Shown here: positions 18,137 to 25,423 of the stretch, in pieces
Layout of the letters: each line of letters starts with the position of its first letter
Numbering within the stretch: position 1 is the stretch's first letter
From: Clostridia bacterium
GTDB taxonomy: Bacteria > Bacillota > DAOUPZ01
Length of the DNA stretch: 64,000 nucleotides
Assembly: GCA_030625885.1 (NCBI GenBank)
Contig: DAOUPZ010000001.1
Span: 1-64,000, forward strand
Direction of reading: 5' to 3'
Notes under the pieces: generated by a model
The model's input: only the letters and a program-made list of their open reading frames with translations
Told to the model about the DNA's origin: nothing
Databases searched by the model: none
Made by a program: the position numbers and the translations under genes

Positions 18137-19402
18137 TTGCTATCCATTGATTTATTAATAAAAATTTGCATGCTTTTGCTATTATTATGCTTATCAGGAT
18201 TTTTTTCAGGTGCAGAGACAGGACTAGCTTCTTTGAACAAAATTAAAATTAAAAAGATGCAACAAGAAGAAATCCATGGGGCAGAGCGATTAGAGGTATT
18301 TTTAAAAAAACCGAATCGCGTTCTTTCAACTATTCTTATTGGTAATAATATTGTTAATATTAGTGCTTCAGCTTTAGCAACTAGTATTGCTACAGAGATT
18401 TTTCGCGCTAAGGGAATGGCAATTGCAATCGGTGTGATGACATTTTTAGTTTTGCTTTTCGGGGAAATTACACCTAAGACTTATGCAGCAAACAATAGTG
18501 AGAAGGTTTCCTTATGGGTTGCCAGACCCATTGAAATTCTTTCGGTTGTTTTATATCCTGTTGTAAGAGTTTTGAGCTATATTACTAATTTTATCATTAA
18601 GATTTTGGGTGGAGATATAAAAGGGCCTTCGCCGTTTATAACAGAAGAAGAGATTATGACTTTAATGGATGTTGGACAAGAAGAGGGATTGATTGAACGG
18701 CAGGAAAGAGAAATGATTAATAGTATTTTTGAATTTGACGACATCCGTGTTGGAGAAGTCATGGTGCCCCGTATTGATATCGTGGGGATTGAAGTAGATA
18801 CTTCTTTTATGGAAGTTTTGGATGTGATCATCCAATTAGGTCATTCGCGTATTCCTGTCTATGAAAAAACCATTGATCATATTATTGGTGTTGTGTATGC
18901 TAAGGATTTATTGTCATTTTTTAAGGAGGGAAAGTTAGATGTCGGCATGAGAGAAATTATGCGACCAACCTATTTTGTTCCTGAAACTAAAAAAGTAAAT
19001 GATTTATTGACTAATCTGCAAGCAAAAAAGATTCATATGGCGATTGTAGTAGATGAATATGGGGGTACTGCTGGACTCATAACGATAGAAGATGTGATTG
19101 AAGAGATTGTAGGAGATATTTTAGATGAGTATGATATAGAAGAAGAACATATCAAAATTTTAGATGATGGGCATATTATTTGTGATGGAAGAACGGACAT
19201 TGAAGCAATTAATGAAGTGCTTATTCACACTCAAATCCCTGAGGAAGCGTTTGAAACCATTAGCGGTTTCATATTCGATTTAATAGGACGAGTTCCATAC
19301 CAAGGTGAAATTATTAATTATAACGATTTAAACATTGAAATTCTAGAGATGGCGGAACAAAGAATTAGTAAAATAAAAATTGAACCATTACATGCACTAT
19401 AG
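18137..19402 (+). CDS. CorC/HlyC-family CNNM-CBS transporter-type protein
   Basis: About 421 residues. The N-terminal DUF21/CNNM membrane domain (residues 1-160) begins LLLLLCLSGFFSGAETGLAS. A CBS pair follows (EVMVPRIDIVGIE, IHMAIVVDEYGGTAGLITIE), then a CorC_HlyC domain (about 345-420). CNNM proteins export or regulate magnesium. I place the start at TTG 18137 behind AAAGGGAGAG; an upstream ATG at 18098 overlaps the previous gene. It is in the ybeY-dgkA operon. Confidence 0.93.
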   Translation: MLSIDLLIKICMLLLLLCLSGFFSGAETGLASLNKIKIKKMQQEEIHGAERLEVFLKKPNRVLSTILIGNNIVNISASALATSIATEIFRAKGMAIAIGVMTFLVLLFGEITPKTYAANNSEKVSLWVARPIEILSVVLYPVVRVLSYITNFIIKILGGDIKGPSPFITEEEIMTLMDVGQEEGLIERQEREMINSIFEFDDIRVGEVMVPRIDIVGIEVDTSFMEVLDVIIQLGHSRIPVYEKTIDHIIGVVYAKDLLSFFKEGKLDVGMREIMRPTYFVPETKKVNDLLTNLQAKKIHMAIVVDEYGGTAGLITIEDVIEEIVGDILDEYDIEEEHIKILDDGHIICDGRTDIEAINEVLIHTQIPEEAFETISGFIFDLIGRVPYQGEIINYNDLNIEILEMAEQRISKIKIEPLHAL

Positions 19403-19422
19403 GATTAATTAATTGGGGGCCG

Positions 19423-20043
19423 ATGAATTTGAAGAGAATTGGTAAAAGCATAAAGAAAAATTTTTTGGCAGGATTTGCAATCATTTTACCGGTAGGTATA
19501 ACATTATATTTGATTGTATTTATGTTTGAATTTCTTGATGGTATTTTAGGACCGGTTTTCAGATGGATTTTTGGAAGGGCGGTGCCTGGTTTAGGTCTTC
19601 TGGTTTCTTTAATTTTGATTCTAATGGTAGGCATGATGGCAACAAATGTAATTGGCAGCCGGTTGATTGCATTTGGAGAAAAAATAATAACGGGAACACC
19701 TTTTGTAAGAAGTGTCTATATATCTACTAAACAAGTGTTTACTACCCTTTTTAGAAATACAACGACAAATGCGTTTAATAGAGTTGTGATGGTTGAATAT
19801 CCGCGTAAAGGCATGTATGTTCTTGGTTTTGCCACCGCGCCAGCTTCGGGAGAAGTGCAGAATAAGACCAAAGAAAACGTTATCAATATATTTATTCCGA
19901 CAACACCCAATCCCACATCGGGATTTTTAATTATGGTGCCTGAGCAAGATGTTGTGGCTATGGATATGTCTGTAGAAGATGCGATTAAAGTGATTATATC
20001 TGGTGGCGTTCTTCCCCCACAGAAAAAGGAAATTAATGAATAA
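19423..20043 (+). CDS. DUF502 membrane protein
   Basis: A 206-residue protein of the DUF502 family, function unknown. Two membrane helices occupy residues 10-35 and 55-80. They are followed by the conserved GTPFVRSVYISTKQVF and a soluble C-terminal domain with VMVEYPRKGMYVLGF and TTPNPTSGFLIMVP. GGGGGCCGATG precedes the start. It is the last gene before spoVS and points the same way. Confidence 0.92.
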   Translation: MNLKRIGKSIKKNFLAGFAIILPVGITLYLIVFMFEFLDGILGPVFRWIFGRAVPGLGLLVSLILILMVGMMATNVIGSRLIAFGEKIITGTPFVRSVYISTKQVFTTLFRNTTTNAFNRVVMVEYPRKGMYVLGFATAPASGEVQNKTKENVINIFIPTTPNPTSGFLIMVPEQDVVAMDMSVEDAIKVIISGGVLPPQKKEINE

Positions 20044-20078
20044 AAAAGAAATATATAGTATTAACTCTAACAATTAAC

Positions 20079-20115
20079 TTGAAAATATAGGAATTTCATG
20101 CTATTATAGTTGAAG
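20079..20115 (+). promoter_or_regulatory. Overlapping sigma-A-like and sigma-H-like promoters of spoVS
   Basis: TTGAAA at 20079-20084 and TATTAT at 20102-20107 are 17 bases apart, as for sigma-A. In the same stretch AGGAATTT (20089-20096) and GTTGAAG (20109-20115) fit the sigma-H pattern known to drive spoVS in Bacillus. Both assignments are by eye. Confidence 0.5.
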
Positions 20116-20148
20116 ATGCAACCAACACTTTAAGGGAGGTAATACAAT

Positions 20149-20409
20149 ATGGAAGTATTAAAAGTATCATCTAAATCAAATCCTAATTCTGTAGCAGGAG
20201 CTTTAGCAGGCGTGTTGCGTGAAAGCGGCAAGGCTGAAATTCAAGCTATTGGTGCAGGCGCTTTGAATCAAGCGGTTAAAGCAGTAGCCATAGCTAGAGG
20301 CTTTGTAGCTCCTAGTGGGGTTGATCTAATCTGTGTTCCGGCTTTCACTGATGTTGAAATTGATGGTGAAGAAAGAACGGCTATTAAGTTAATTGTAGAA
20401 CCTAGATAA
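20149..20409 (+). CDS. spoVS: Stage V sporulation protein S
   Basis: The 86-residue length and sequence (LKVSSKSNPNSVAGALAGVL, then IGAGALNQAVKAVAIARGFV) are diagnostic for SpoVS. It is a small Alba-like protein that affects entry into and progress through sporulation. AAGGGAGGT lies at a good distance before ATG 20149. It stands alone between a promoter and a strong hairpin. Confidence 0.98.
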   Translation: MEVLKVSSKSNPNSVAGALAGVLRESGKAEIQAIGAGALNQAVKAVAIARGFVAPSGVDLICVPAFTDVEIDGEERTAIKLIVEPR

Positions 20410-20428
20410 TTATTTTTATTGAAGGTAG

Positions 20429-20460
20429 GCCCGTTCTTCCCTGATCAGGGAAGAACGGGC
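20429..20460 (+). terminator. Strong hairpin after spoVS
   Basis: GCCCGTTCTTCCCT and AGGGAAGAACGGGC pair perfectly over 14 bp around GATC. The tail TATTATTATA is only moderately T-rich. Confidence 0.8.
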
Positions 20461-20619
20461 TATTATTATATTATGGTTAGATAAAGAAAGCCAAGATTTA
20501 TTCTTTTTGAGCATAATTTGCCATTTATTAATCATTTTTTTTATTATATAATACTTTCGTGGGAACTTTTAGGGCTGATTTGCAGTCTAATTAATGAAGG
20601 TGAAGGGAGTGCTAATGCA

Positions 20620-21240
20620 TTGGAACAAATTTCCGAAAAAGTTCTGATAAACAGAGCTAAGAGTGGAGATCCCGATGCCTTTAATGAGCTAGTTCTTCGT
20701 TATGAGAAGCAGGTTTACAATTTAACATATCGAATGATGGGTAATCCAGAAGATGCGAGTGATCTTGCACAAGAAGGGTTTTTAAGAATTTATCGTGCAT
20801 TGTCCCGTTTCAGGGGGGAATCATTGTTTTCGACTTGGGTATATCGTATTGTGTCCAATACTTGTTTGGATGAATTGCGTAAGCGCAAAAATTATAAAAT
20901 TCAATCTTTTGACGAAACTTTTGTTCCTGGTCAAGAAGAACCTCGTTTAGCTTTATCAAACTTTGGTGAGTCACCAGAAGCTATTATTGAACAAAGGGAA
21001 ACCCAACAAGAAGTACATAAAGCAATCACCCAGCTTTCGGAGGAATACAGATTGGCGATTATTCTCAGGGATATTCAAGGGCTTAGTTATGATGAAATGG
21101 CTGCAACATTATCCTGTTCTATTGGAACTGTAAAATCGAGAATCAATCGTGGTCGAAAAAAATTAAAAGAAGAATTACAAAAAGTGTATCATAGCTCATT
21201 AGGTTGTAATAAAATAGATAGTATAAGAAAGGAGGGATAA
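20620..21240 (+). CDS. ECF-type RNA polymerase sigma factor (SigW-like)
   Basis: Sigma-70 group 4 protein of 206 residues. Region 2 reads DAFNELVLRYEKQVYNLTYR and EDASDLAQEGFLRIYRAL. Region 4 is YDEMAATLSCSIGTVKSRIN. ECF factors respond to envelope stress, and the next gene encodes a zinc-finger anti-sigma. I place the start at TTG 20620 behind GAAGGGAG; the longer frame from 20518 adds an unusual hydrophobic leader without a ribosome site. The 160 bases upstream may carry its own promoter, but no autoregulatory site is evident. Confidence 0.93.
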   Translation: MEQISEKVLINRAKSGDPDAFNELVLRYEKQVYNLTYRMMGNPEDASDLAQEGFLRIYRALSRFRGESLFSTWVYRIVSNTCLDELRKRKNYKIQSFDETFVPGQEEPRLALSNFGESPEAIIEQRETQQEVHKAITQLSEEYRLAIILRDIQGLSYDEMAATLSCSIGTVKSRINRGRKKLKEELQKVYHSSLGCNKIDSIRKEG

Positions 21241-21242
21241 CC

Positions 21243-22307
21243 ATGAAGTGCTGTGAGGTAGAAAAATTATTATCTGCATTCTTAGATGGAGAAGTAACAA
21301 TAGAAGAAAAAGAAAACATTGAAGCACATCTTATATCCTGTTTAAAATGTCAGGATGAGTTAGTAGCACTAGAACAAGTTAAGGCACTTTTAGGTAATTT
21401 GGGAACATTAGAACCTCCTGATGGCTTTCATGAGCAACTGATGAAGAAAATTACATATGAAAGGTTAAATGATTCTACGGTTATTAACATAGAGCAGCAC
21501 AAGCAACGCAAACCATTGCTTAGTAGATGGAATAAGAAATGGTCTATTGCTGCATCAGTTGCTAGTATTGCATTATGTATTTCAATGACATTTTCTCAGG
21601 TTGGTCAGCTCATTCCGCAAATTGCTGCTCCTGAAAAAAGTAACCAGCAAGATGTGATTGATGTAACGCATGAATCGCAAACCAATGGAGAAGTCAAATC
21701 AAGTGGTGAAGTTGATTTGAATGACAATAACGTAAAACCGGATGATGTAAAAGGTTTAGATCATTCTGTAGTGGCGGAAGAAACAAATCGTCCTTCCACG
21801 GATTTAGTTCCTCAGCCGAGTGAGGTGTCTGCCAATGGAGCGGAAGGGATAACACCCGTATTGCCAATTGAGAAAAATACAGAACCTTCGGTGCAAGAGG
21901 AATTATCTAAGAAATTAATTCGTAGTGTTAATTTAGTGATTGCTGTCCCTGATCTTAATGAGATGATGGATGATTCTACTCAAGAAGGCGTATCTCATAT
22001 TGCAGGTACGAGCGATTTAAACTATACGCTTTCGGTTCCCAATGATTTAATGCCGGGAATGGTGGATGAATTAGTTAAAAAGGGAACAGTTATGAAGCAT
22101 GAGATTTCCGAAAAAGATATAACGGAAGAATATAATCAGTTGCTTAAGGAAAAGGATACATTAGAACAACAAATAAATAATGTATCAAATGAAGAACAAC
22201 TTAGAGAATTGGAACAACAATTACAGGAAATTAATACTAAACTTGTCGAAGTGGATGAGCGTGTTTCAAAAACGAGTATAGACGTAAAAATGGAAGAAGC
22301 AAAATAG
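21243..22307 (+). CDS. Zinc-finger (HC2) anti-sigma factor with DUF4349-like exterior
   Basis: 354 residues, coupled to the sigma gene (two bases apart, GGAGGG upstream). Residues 1-45 form the ZAS domain with CC near the start and HLISCLKC, which binds and holds the ECF sigma factor. A membrane helix lies near residues 97-120 (SIAASVASIALCISMTFSQV). The outside part is a T/E/D-rich linker and then a segment resembling DUF4349 with a coiled coil (EKDTLEQQINNVSNEEQLRE). The signal it senses is unknown. Confidence 0.88.
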   Translation: MKCCEVEKLLSAFLDGEVTIEEKENIEAHLISCLKCQDELVALEQVKALLGNLGTLEPPDGFHEQLMKKITYERLNDSTVINIEQHKQRKPLLSRWNKKWSIAASVASIALCISMTFSQVGQLIPQIAAPEKSNQQDVIDVTHESQTNGEVKSSGEVDLNDNNVKPDDVKGLDHSVVAEETNRPSTDLVPQPSEVSANGAEGITPVLPIEKNTEPSVQEELSKKLIRSVNLVIAVPDLNEMMDDSTQEGVSHIAGTSDLNYTLSVPNDLMPGMVDELVKKGTVMKHEISEKDITEEYNQLLKEKDTLEQQINNVSNEEQLRELEQQLQEINTKLVEVDERVSKTSIDVKMEEAK

Positions 22308-22325
22308 TTAATGATGTGGATTGAT

Positions 22326-22365
22326 AATCCTGGATTGCTTTTAAAAGTAATCTAGGATTTTTTTT
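22326..22365 (+). terminator. Terminator of the sigma/anti-sigma operon
   Basis: AATCCTGGATT and AATCTAGGATT pair with an inner CTTTTAAAAG helix, followed by eight T. Confidence 0.88.
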
Positions 22366-22418
22366 GAGTTTTTTGATATGTCTTATAGAAAAATAAAAAT
22401 AAACCACTTCCTTAAATT

Positions 22419-22895
22419 TTACCAGTAGTTCCTTTCATCAGAATATTTTCTTATAATAGCCAATACGCTGCGACCCATTAAGAAGAATAGGATTAAACCA
22501 GTAAACGTGTGCATCCATGTCCACCATTTGTGATAAACAATCAGTTGAGTATTTTTTTCAAACCAAGACTCTAGCAAAGTTATTGACGCACTATATAAAA
22601 TGGCCTGTCCAATGATGCCTGAAAGTTTAGAGCGGTAGGTTGTCTGATTATAAAATACACACAGAGTAGGAAATACTAAGAAATTAAATAACACACTAAT
22701 TTTAAAAACTTCTGGAAAAAAGCGATTTGGATATTCAATTAGATTATACGCTACCACAAAACTATCAGTGAATCCAGAAAAAAGGGCCCGAAAAAGATAA
22801 CAAATTATCCAATCTTTAATAGGCTGTTTTGGCAGCCAGAAAAAAAATGAAATTCCCCACAATATGACAAAGATCCAATTGATATACCATTCCAT
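22419..22895 (-). CDS. CBO0543-type multi-pass membrane protein
   Basis: Hydrophobic protein of 158 residues with four to five membrane helices and many aromatic residues (INWIFVILWGISFFFWLP, HKWWTWMHTFTGLILFFLMG). It resembles the CBO0543 family of Bacillota membrane proteins, whose role is unknown; some are found near sporulation genes. It is encoded opposite to its neighbours, converging on the anti-sigma terminator. AGGTGA precedes the ATG at 22895. Confidence 0.75.
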   Translation of the reverse strand: MEWYINWIFVILWGISFFFWLPKQPIKDWIICYLFRALFSGFTDSFVVAYNLIEYPNRFFPEVFKISVLFNFLVFPTLCVFYNQTTYRSKLSGIIGQAILYSASITLLESWFEKNTQLIVYHKWWTWMHTFTGLILFFLMGRSVLAIIRKYSDERNYW

Positions 22896-23006
22896 ATTTT
22901 CACCTCATACTAAAAATTTCAATGATCACAATTTTGATTTTAAATATTTAGATAAAAATTCCAAAGACTATAGTCATAAAGTATAAATTTCTTGTGAACT
23001 TTGTAC

Positions 23007-23154
23007 TTAGGTATGGTTATGCTTCCAGTCATCTTCTAAGCTAAAGAATTTTGTGTAATATAGAAAGATCGTACGCTTGAAGTAGGGTGGTTGATATGAG
23101 ATATTGTTGAGACCATCGACGCGATAAGTTGCCTTCCAGCATAACCATACCTAA
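23007..23154. repeat. Dispersed inverted-repeat element, family R2, copy 1
   Basis: The 148-base element has perfect 16-bp terminal inverted repeats (TTAGGTATGGTTATGC). A TGTA motif lies at both outer edges and could be a target duplication. A diverged copy of equal length lies at 45254-45402. No protein is encoded. It fills part of the gap between the CBO0543-type gene and the next + strand gene. Confidence 0.7.
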
Positions 23155-23247
23155 TGTAATGGTTTTTTATCTAAGTTTTTATCTTTTAAAATCTTTTACT
23201 ATCCCCTTTCAGCAGCCTTAGGCTGCGACCTTTCTGCTTTCCGCCAG

Positions 23248-23267
23248 AAAACCCCAAAGGGGTTTTT
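23248..23267. terminator. Small GC hairpin after repeat R2 copy 1
   Basis: AAAACCCC, AAA, GGGGTTTTT. The remaining 23155-23350 sequence has no gene; it contains a second short hairpin, CAGCCTTAGGCTG, at 23212-23224. Confidence 0.5.
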
Positions 23268-23350
23268 CTTATCTTCTACTAAATAAGAGAATTTATGTAT
23301 ATTGTTGAGTGTTTTAGGTGAAAAATAGGTTTGGGAAGGAATGATCTATT

Positions 23351-24634
23351 TTGCTTAATCGTATAAAAAAAGAAGATGTACGCTATTATAAAATGAACAT
23401 AACCTCTTTTGGTATTAATTATTTGCAACATAGCAGTCCTTGGGCTGCTGCTTGGTGGTCAGCAGCTCTGCCAGGATTTGGCCATTTGTATCTCGGTTCC
23501 TATGTAAAAGGCTTTACATTTATGACATGGGAGATTTTGGTTAACCTAAAAGCGAATCTTAATTTGGCGATTTATTATACATTCATTGGTGATTTCTCAA
23601 AAGCAAATGATGTATTTAATGAACGCTGGGGGATATTTTACATGGCTGTTTGGTTATTTGCTATGTATGATGCCTATAGATTATCAGTAGAATTCAACAA
23701 AATATACGAACTGGAAGGGATGCAAGAAAAACGACATTTCGAAAAGTTCAGAATGGGTACGTTGAGTATAGATTTTTTAGAGCAACGTCCTCCCTGGTTG
23801 GCTGCTTTTTTTTCTGGAGTGTTAGGGGGAATAGGGCATATTTACATGGCGCAATTTGTAAAAGGTTTTATTTTGTTAACTTGGACAATTGCTATTAATT
23901 ATTATGCTCAGGTTAATCACTTGTTTGTAAAGACGATCTTAGGTAGAGAGATTTTCTTACAACATGTTAATTGGCAGTGGCTGTTGTTTTGGCCTTCAAT
24001 TTATGGATTTTGCATTTGGGATAGTTATGTCAATGCCATTGAGATCAATAAGCTGTTAGTAGAGGAACAGCGTTATGTATTTGGTCAAAAAATTAATTTT
24101 CATGCTATAAGTGAAGGGAGACATTACCCTATGTATCTTCTAGGGACATGTAAACAATCCGTTAATCTGGAACTTATTGTAAGTTCATTGAAAACACAGG
24201 GCTTTGAGAAGTACGCCGTTATCTTTTTAGACCGATTAAATAATAATAAGCGGGAGACAGGGGATAGTATTCGCAAATCAGATGGAATCAGTAACTTTAA
24301 TGGGGCTATATGTGGGGCTGCGATATTCATGCTGTTCGGTACGATGTGGGGTGGTGCAATTATTCCTGGAGGACCAATTGCCATAGGTTTAGCTGGTTTT
24401 CTAATAGGGGCAATTATTGGCTATACAATAGATCGCTATATAGTAGGCTGGATAAGAGCCAAAATGAACTGGGATACGATTAAAAGCGGTAACTCGGTTG
24501 ATGGTGAAGTGTTAATATGTGTAAATGTTGCAGATGAAAAGCAGTATGATTATGTCAGTAAAATTTTTGCGGAAAAAGATGTGCGTTTTGTGGGAGAAGT
24601 AGAAGGAAAAGCCATGGCTGATTTGGTTTTATAA
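23351..24634 (+). CDS. Membrane protein with two TM2-like repeats
   Basis: 427 residues, function unknown. Two similar segments are visible. The first (about residues 28-130) begins SSPWAAAWWSAALPGFGHLY; the second (about 150-250) begins RPPWLAAFFSGVLGGIGHIY. Each continues with KGF followed by hydrophobic helices, so the gene arose by internal duplication. The C-terminal part has a Gly-rich membrane segment (FLIGAIIGYTID) and then a small soluble tail. TTG 23351 with GGAAGGA upstream is the likely start. The lipoprotein gene follows after 20 bases and may act with it. Confidence 0.75.
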   Translation: MLNRIKKEDVRYYKMNITSFGINYLQHSSPWAAAWWSAALPGFGHLYLGSYVKGFTFMTWEILVNLKANLNLAIYYTFIGDFSKANDVFNERWGIFYMAVWLFAMYDAYRLSVEFNKIYELEGMQEKRHFEKFRMGTLSIDFLEQRPPWLAAFFSGVLGGIGHIYMAQFVKGFILLTWTIAINYYAQVNHLFVKTILGREIFLQHVNWQWLLFWPSIYGFCIWDSYVNAIEINKLLVEEQRYVFGQKINFHAISEGRHYPMYLLGTCKQSVNLELIVSSLKTQGFEKYAVIFLDRLNNNKRETGDSIRKSDGISNFNGAICGAAIFMLFGTMWGGAIIPGGPIAIGLAGFLIGAIIGYTIDRYIVGWIRAKMNWDTIKSGNSVDGEVLICVNVADEKQYDYVSKIFAEKDVRFVGEVEGKAMADLVL

Positions 24635-24654
24635 AGGTGAAAGAGGCATAATAT

Positions 24655-25260
24655 ATGAAACGGATGATATGTATCATTATTTTACTTATAACATGTGTTG
24701 ATTTATCAGGTTGTATCAAGCCTTACGCAGCAAGTGAAAGCTTTAGAAAAATTGATGCTACAGCTGCAAGAGTAAAATTTCTACAGGAAGCACCTGACAA
24801 GGAGCATGTATTAAAACAAAAGATAAAAGGGATTCCCGATAGTTTTAAATTAGAAGGGGGATTAGAAGCGCTTAAAGATTTAGAGATTGTTAAAGATGCT
24901 GAAATAAATAATAATAAGATCAAGGTTGATTTCTTGGCTAAGAAAATGAACAGTAAAATTAAATTCAACACTAATGAGGAAAAAGAGATAACGCTGGAAC
25001 AAATAATTTTTGAAAATGCTTTATTTTTAGTTTATACCATTGTTGATACATTCCCAGATGTAAATAGAATACGTTTGAGTGCGGATTATTACTATCTAAA
25101 CGAGTATGGTGACCCCAATAAAGAGGCTGTTTTTATTGCTAATGTTAAAAGAATTAGAATAGATAAAATTGATCGCAACTATTTTAGACCGGATATGCTG
25201 CAAAATATTTTAGATTATTATCTCTCAGAAGTTATTACTGAAGAAAGTAATTTAGATTAA
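24655..25260 (+). CDS. Uncharacterised lipoprotein
   Basis: 201 residues with a signal peptide and lipobox LSGC at about residues 17-20, so it should be anchored to the outer face of the membrane. The mature part alternates charged and hydrophobic residues (EIVKDAEINNNKIKVDFLAK, then NALFLVYTIVDTFPDVNRIR). It recalls GerMN-domain proteins, but I cannot confirm this. It is probably co-transcribed with the upstream membrane protein. Confidence 0.75.
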   Translation: MKRMICIIILLITCVDLSGCIKPYAASESFRKIDATAARVKFLQEAPDKEHVLKQKIKGIPDSFKLEGGLEALKDLEIVKDAEINNNKIKVDFLAKKMNSKIKFNTNEEKEITLEQIIFENALFLVYTIVDTFPDVNRIRLSADYYYLNEYGDPNKEAVFIANVKRIRIDKIDRNYFRPDMLQNILDYYLSEVITEESNLD

Positions 25261-25323
25261 TGATAATAAGAAAAACCTACTTTCCCATTGAGATTTTGAT
25301 AATTGAAGGTGATAGAAGCATTG

Positions 25324-25345
25324 AAACAGCTGAAGCTGTTTTTTG
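25324..25345 (+). terminator. Short terminator upstream of polA
   Basis: AAACAGC, TGAA, GCTGTTT, then TTTG. It lies between the lipoprotein gene and polA. Confidence 0.65.
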
Positions 25346-25423
25346 TTTTCTCAAATCTTTCTTTTACTTTCATAATAAATAGGGTATGATAGAATATAAG
25401 CTTGGACATATGGGGGAGATATC

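Noticed and set aside
20518-20619. N-terminal extension of the ECF sigma factor
   Set aside because: Hydrophobic leader not found in ECF factors; TTG 20620 has a good ribosome site and gives the usual length.
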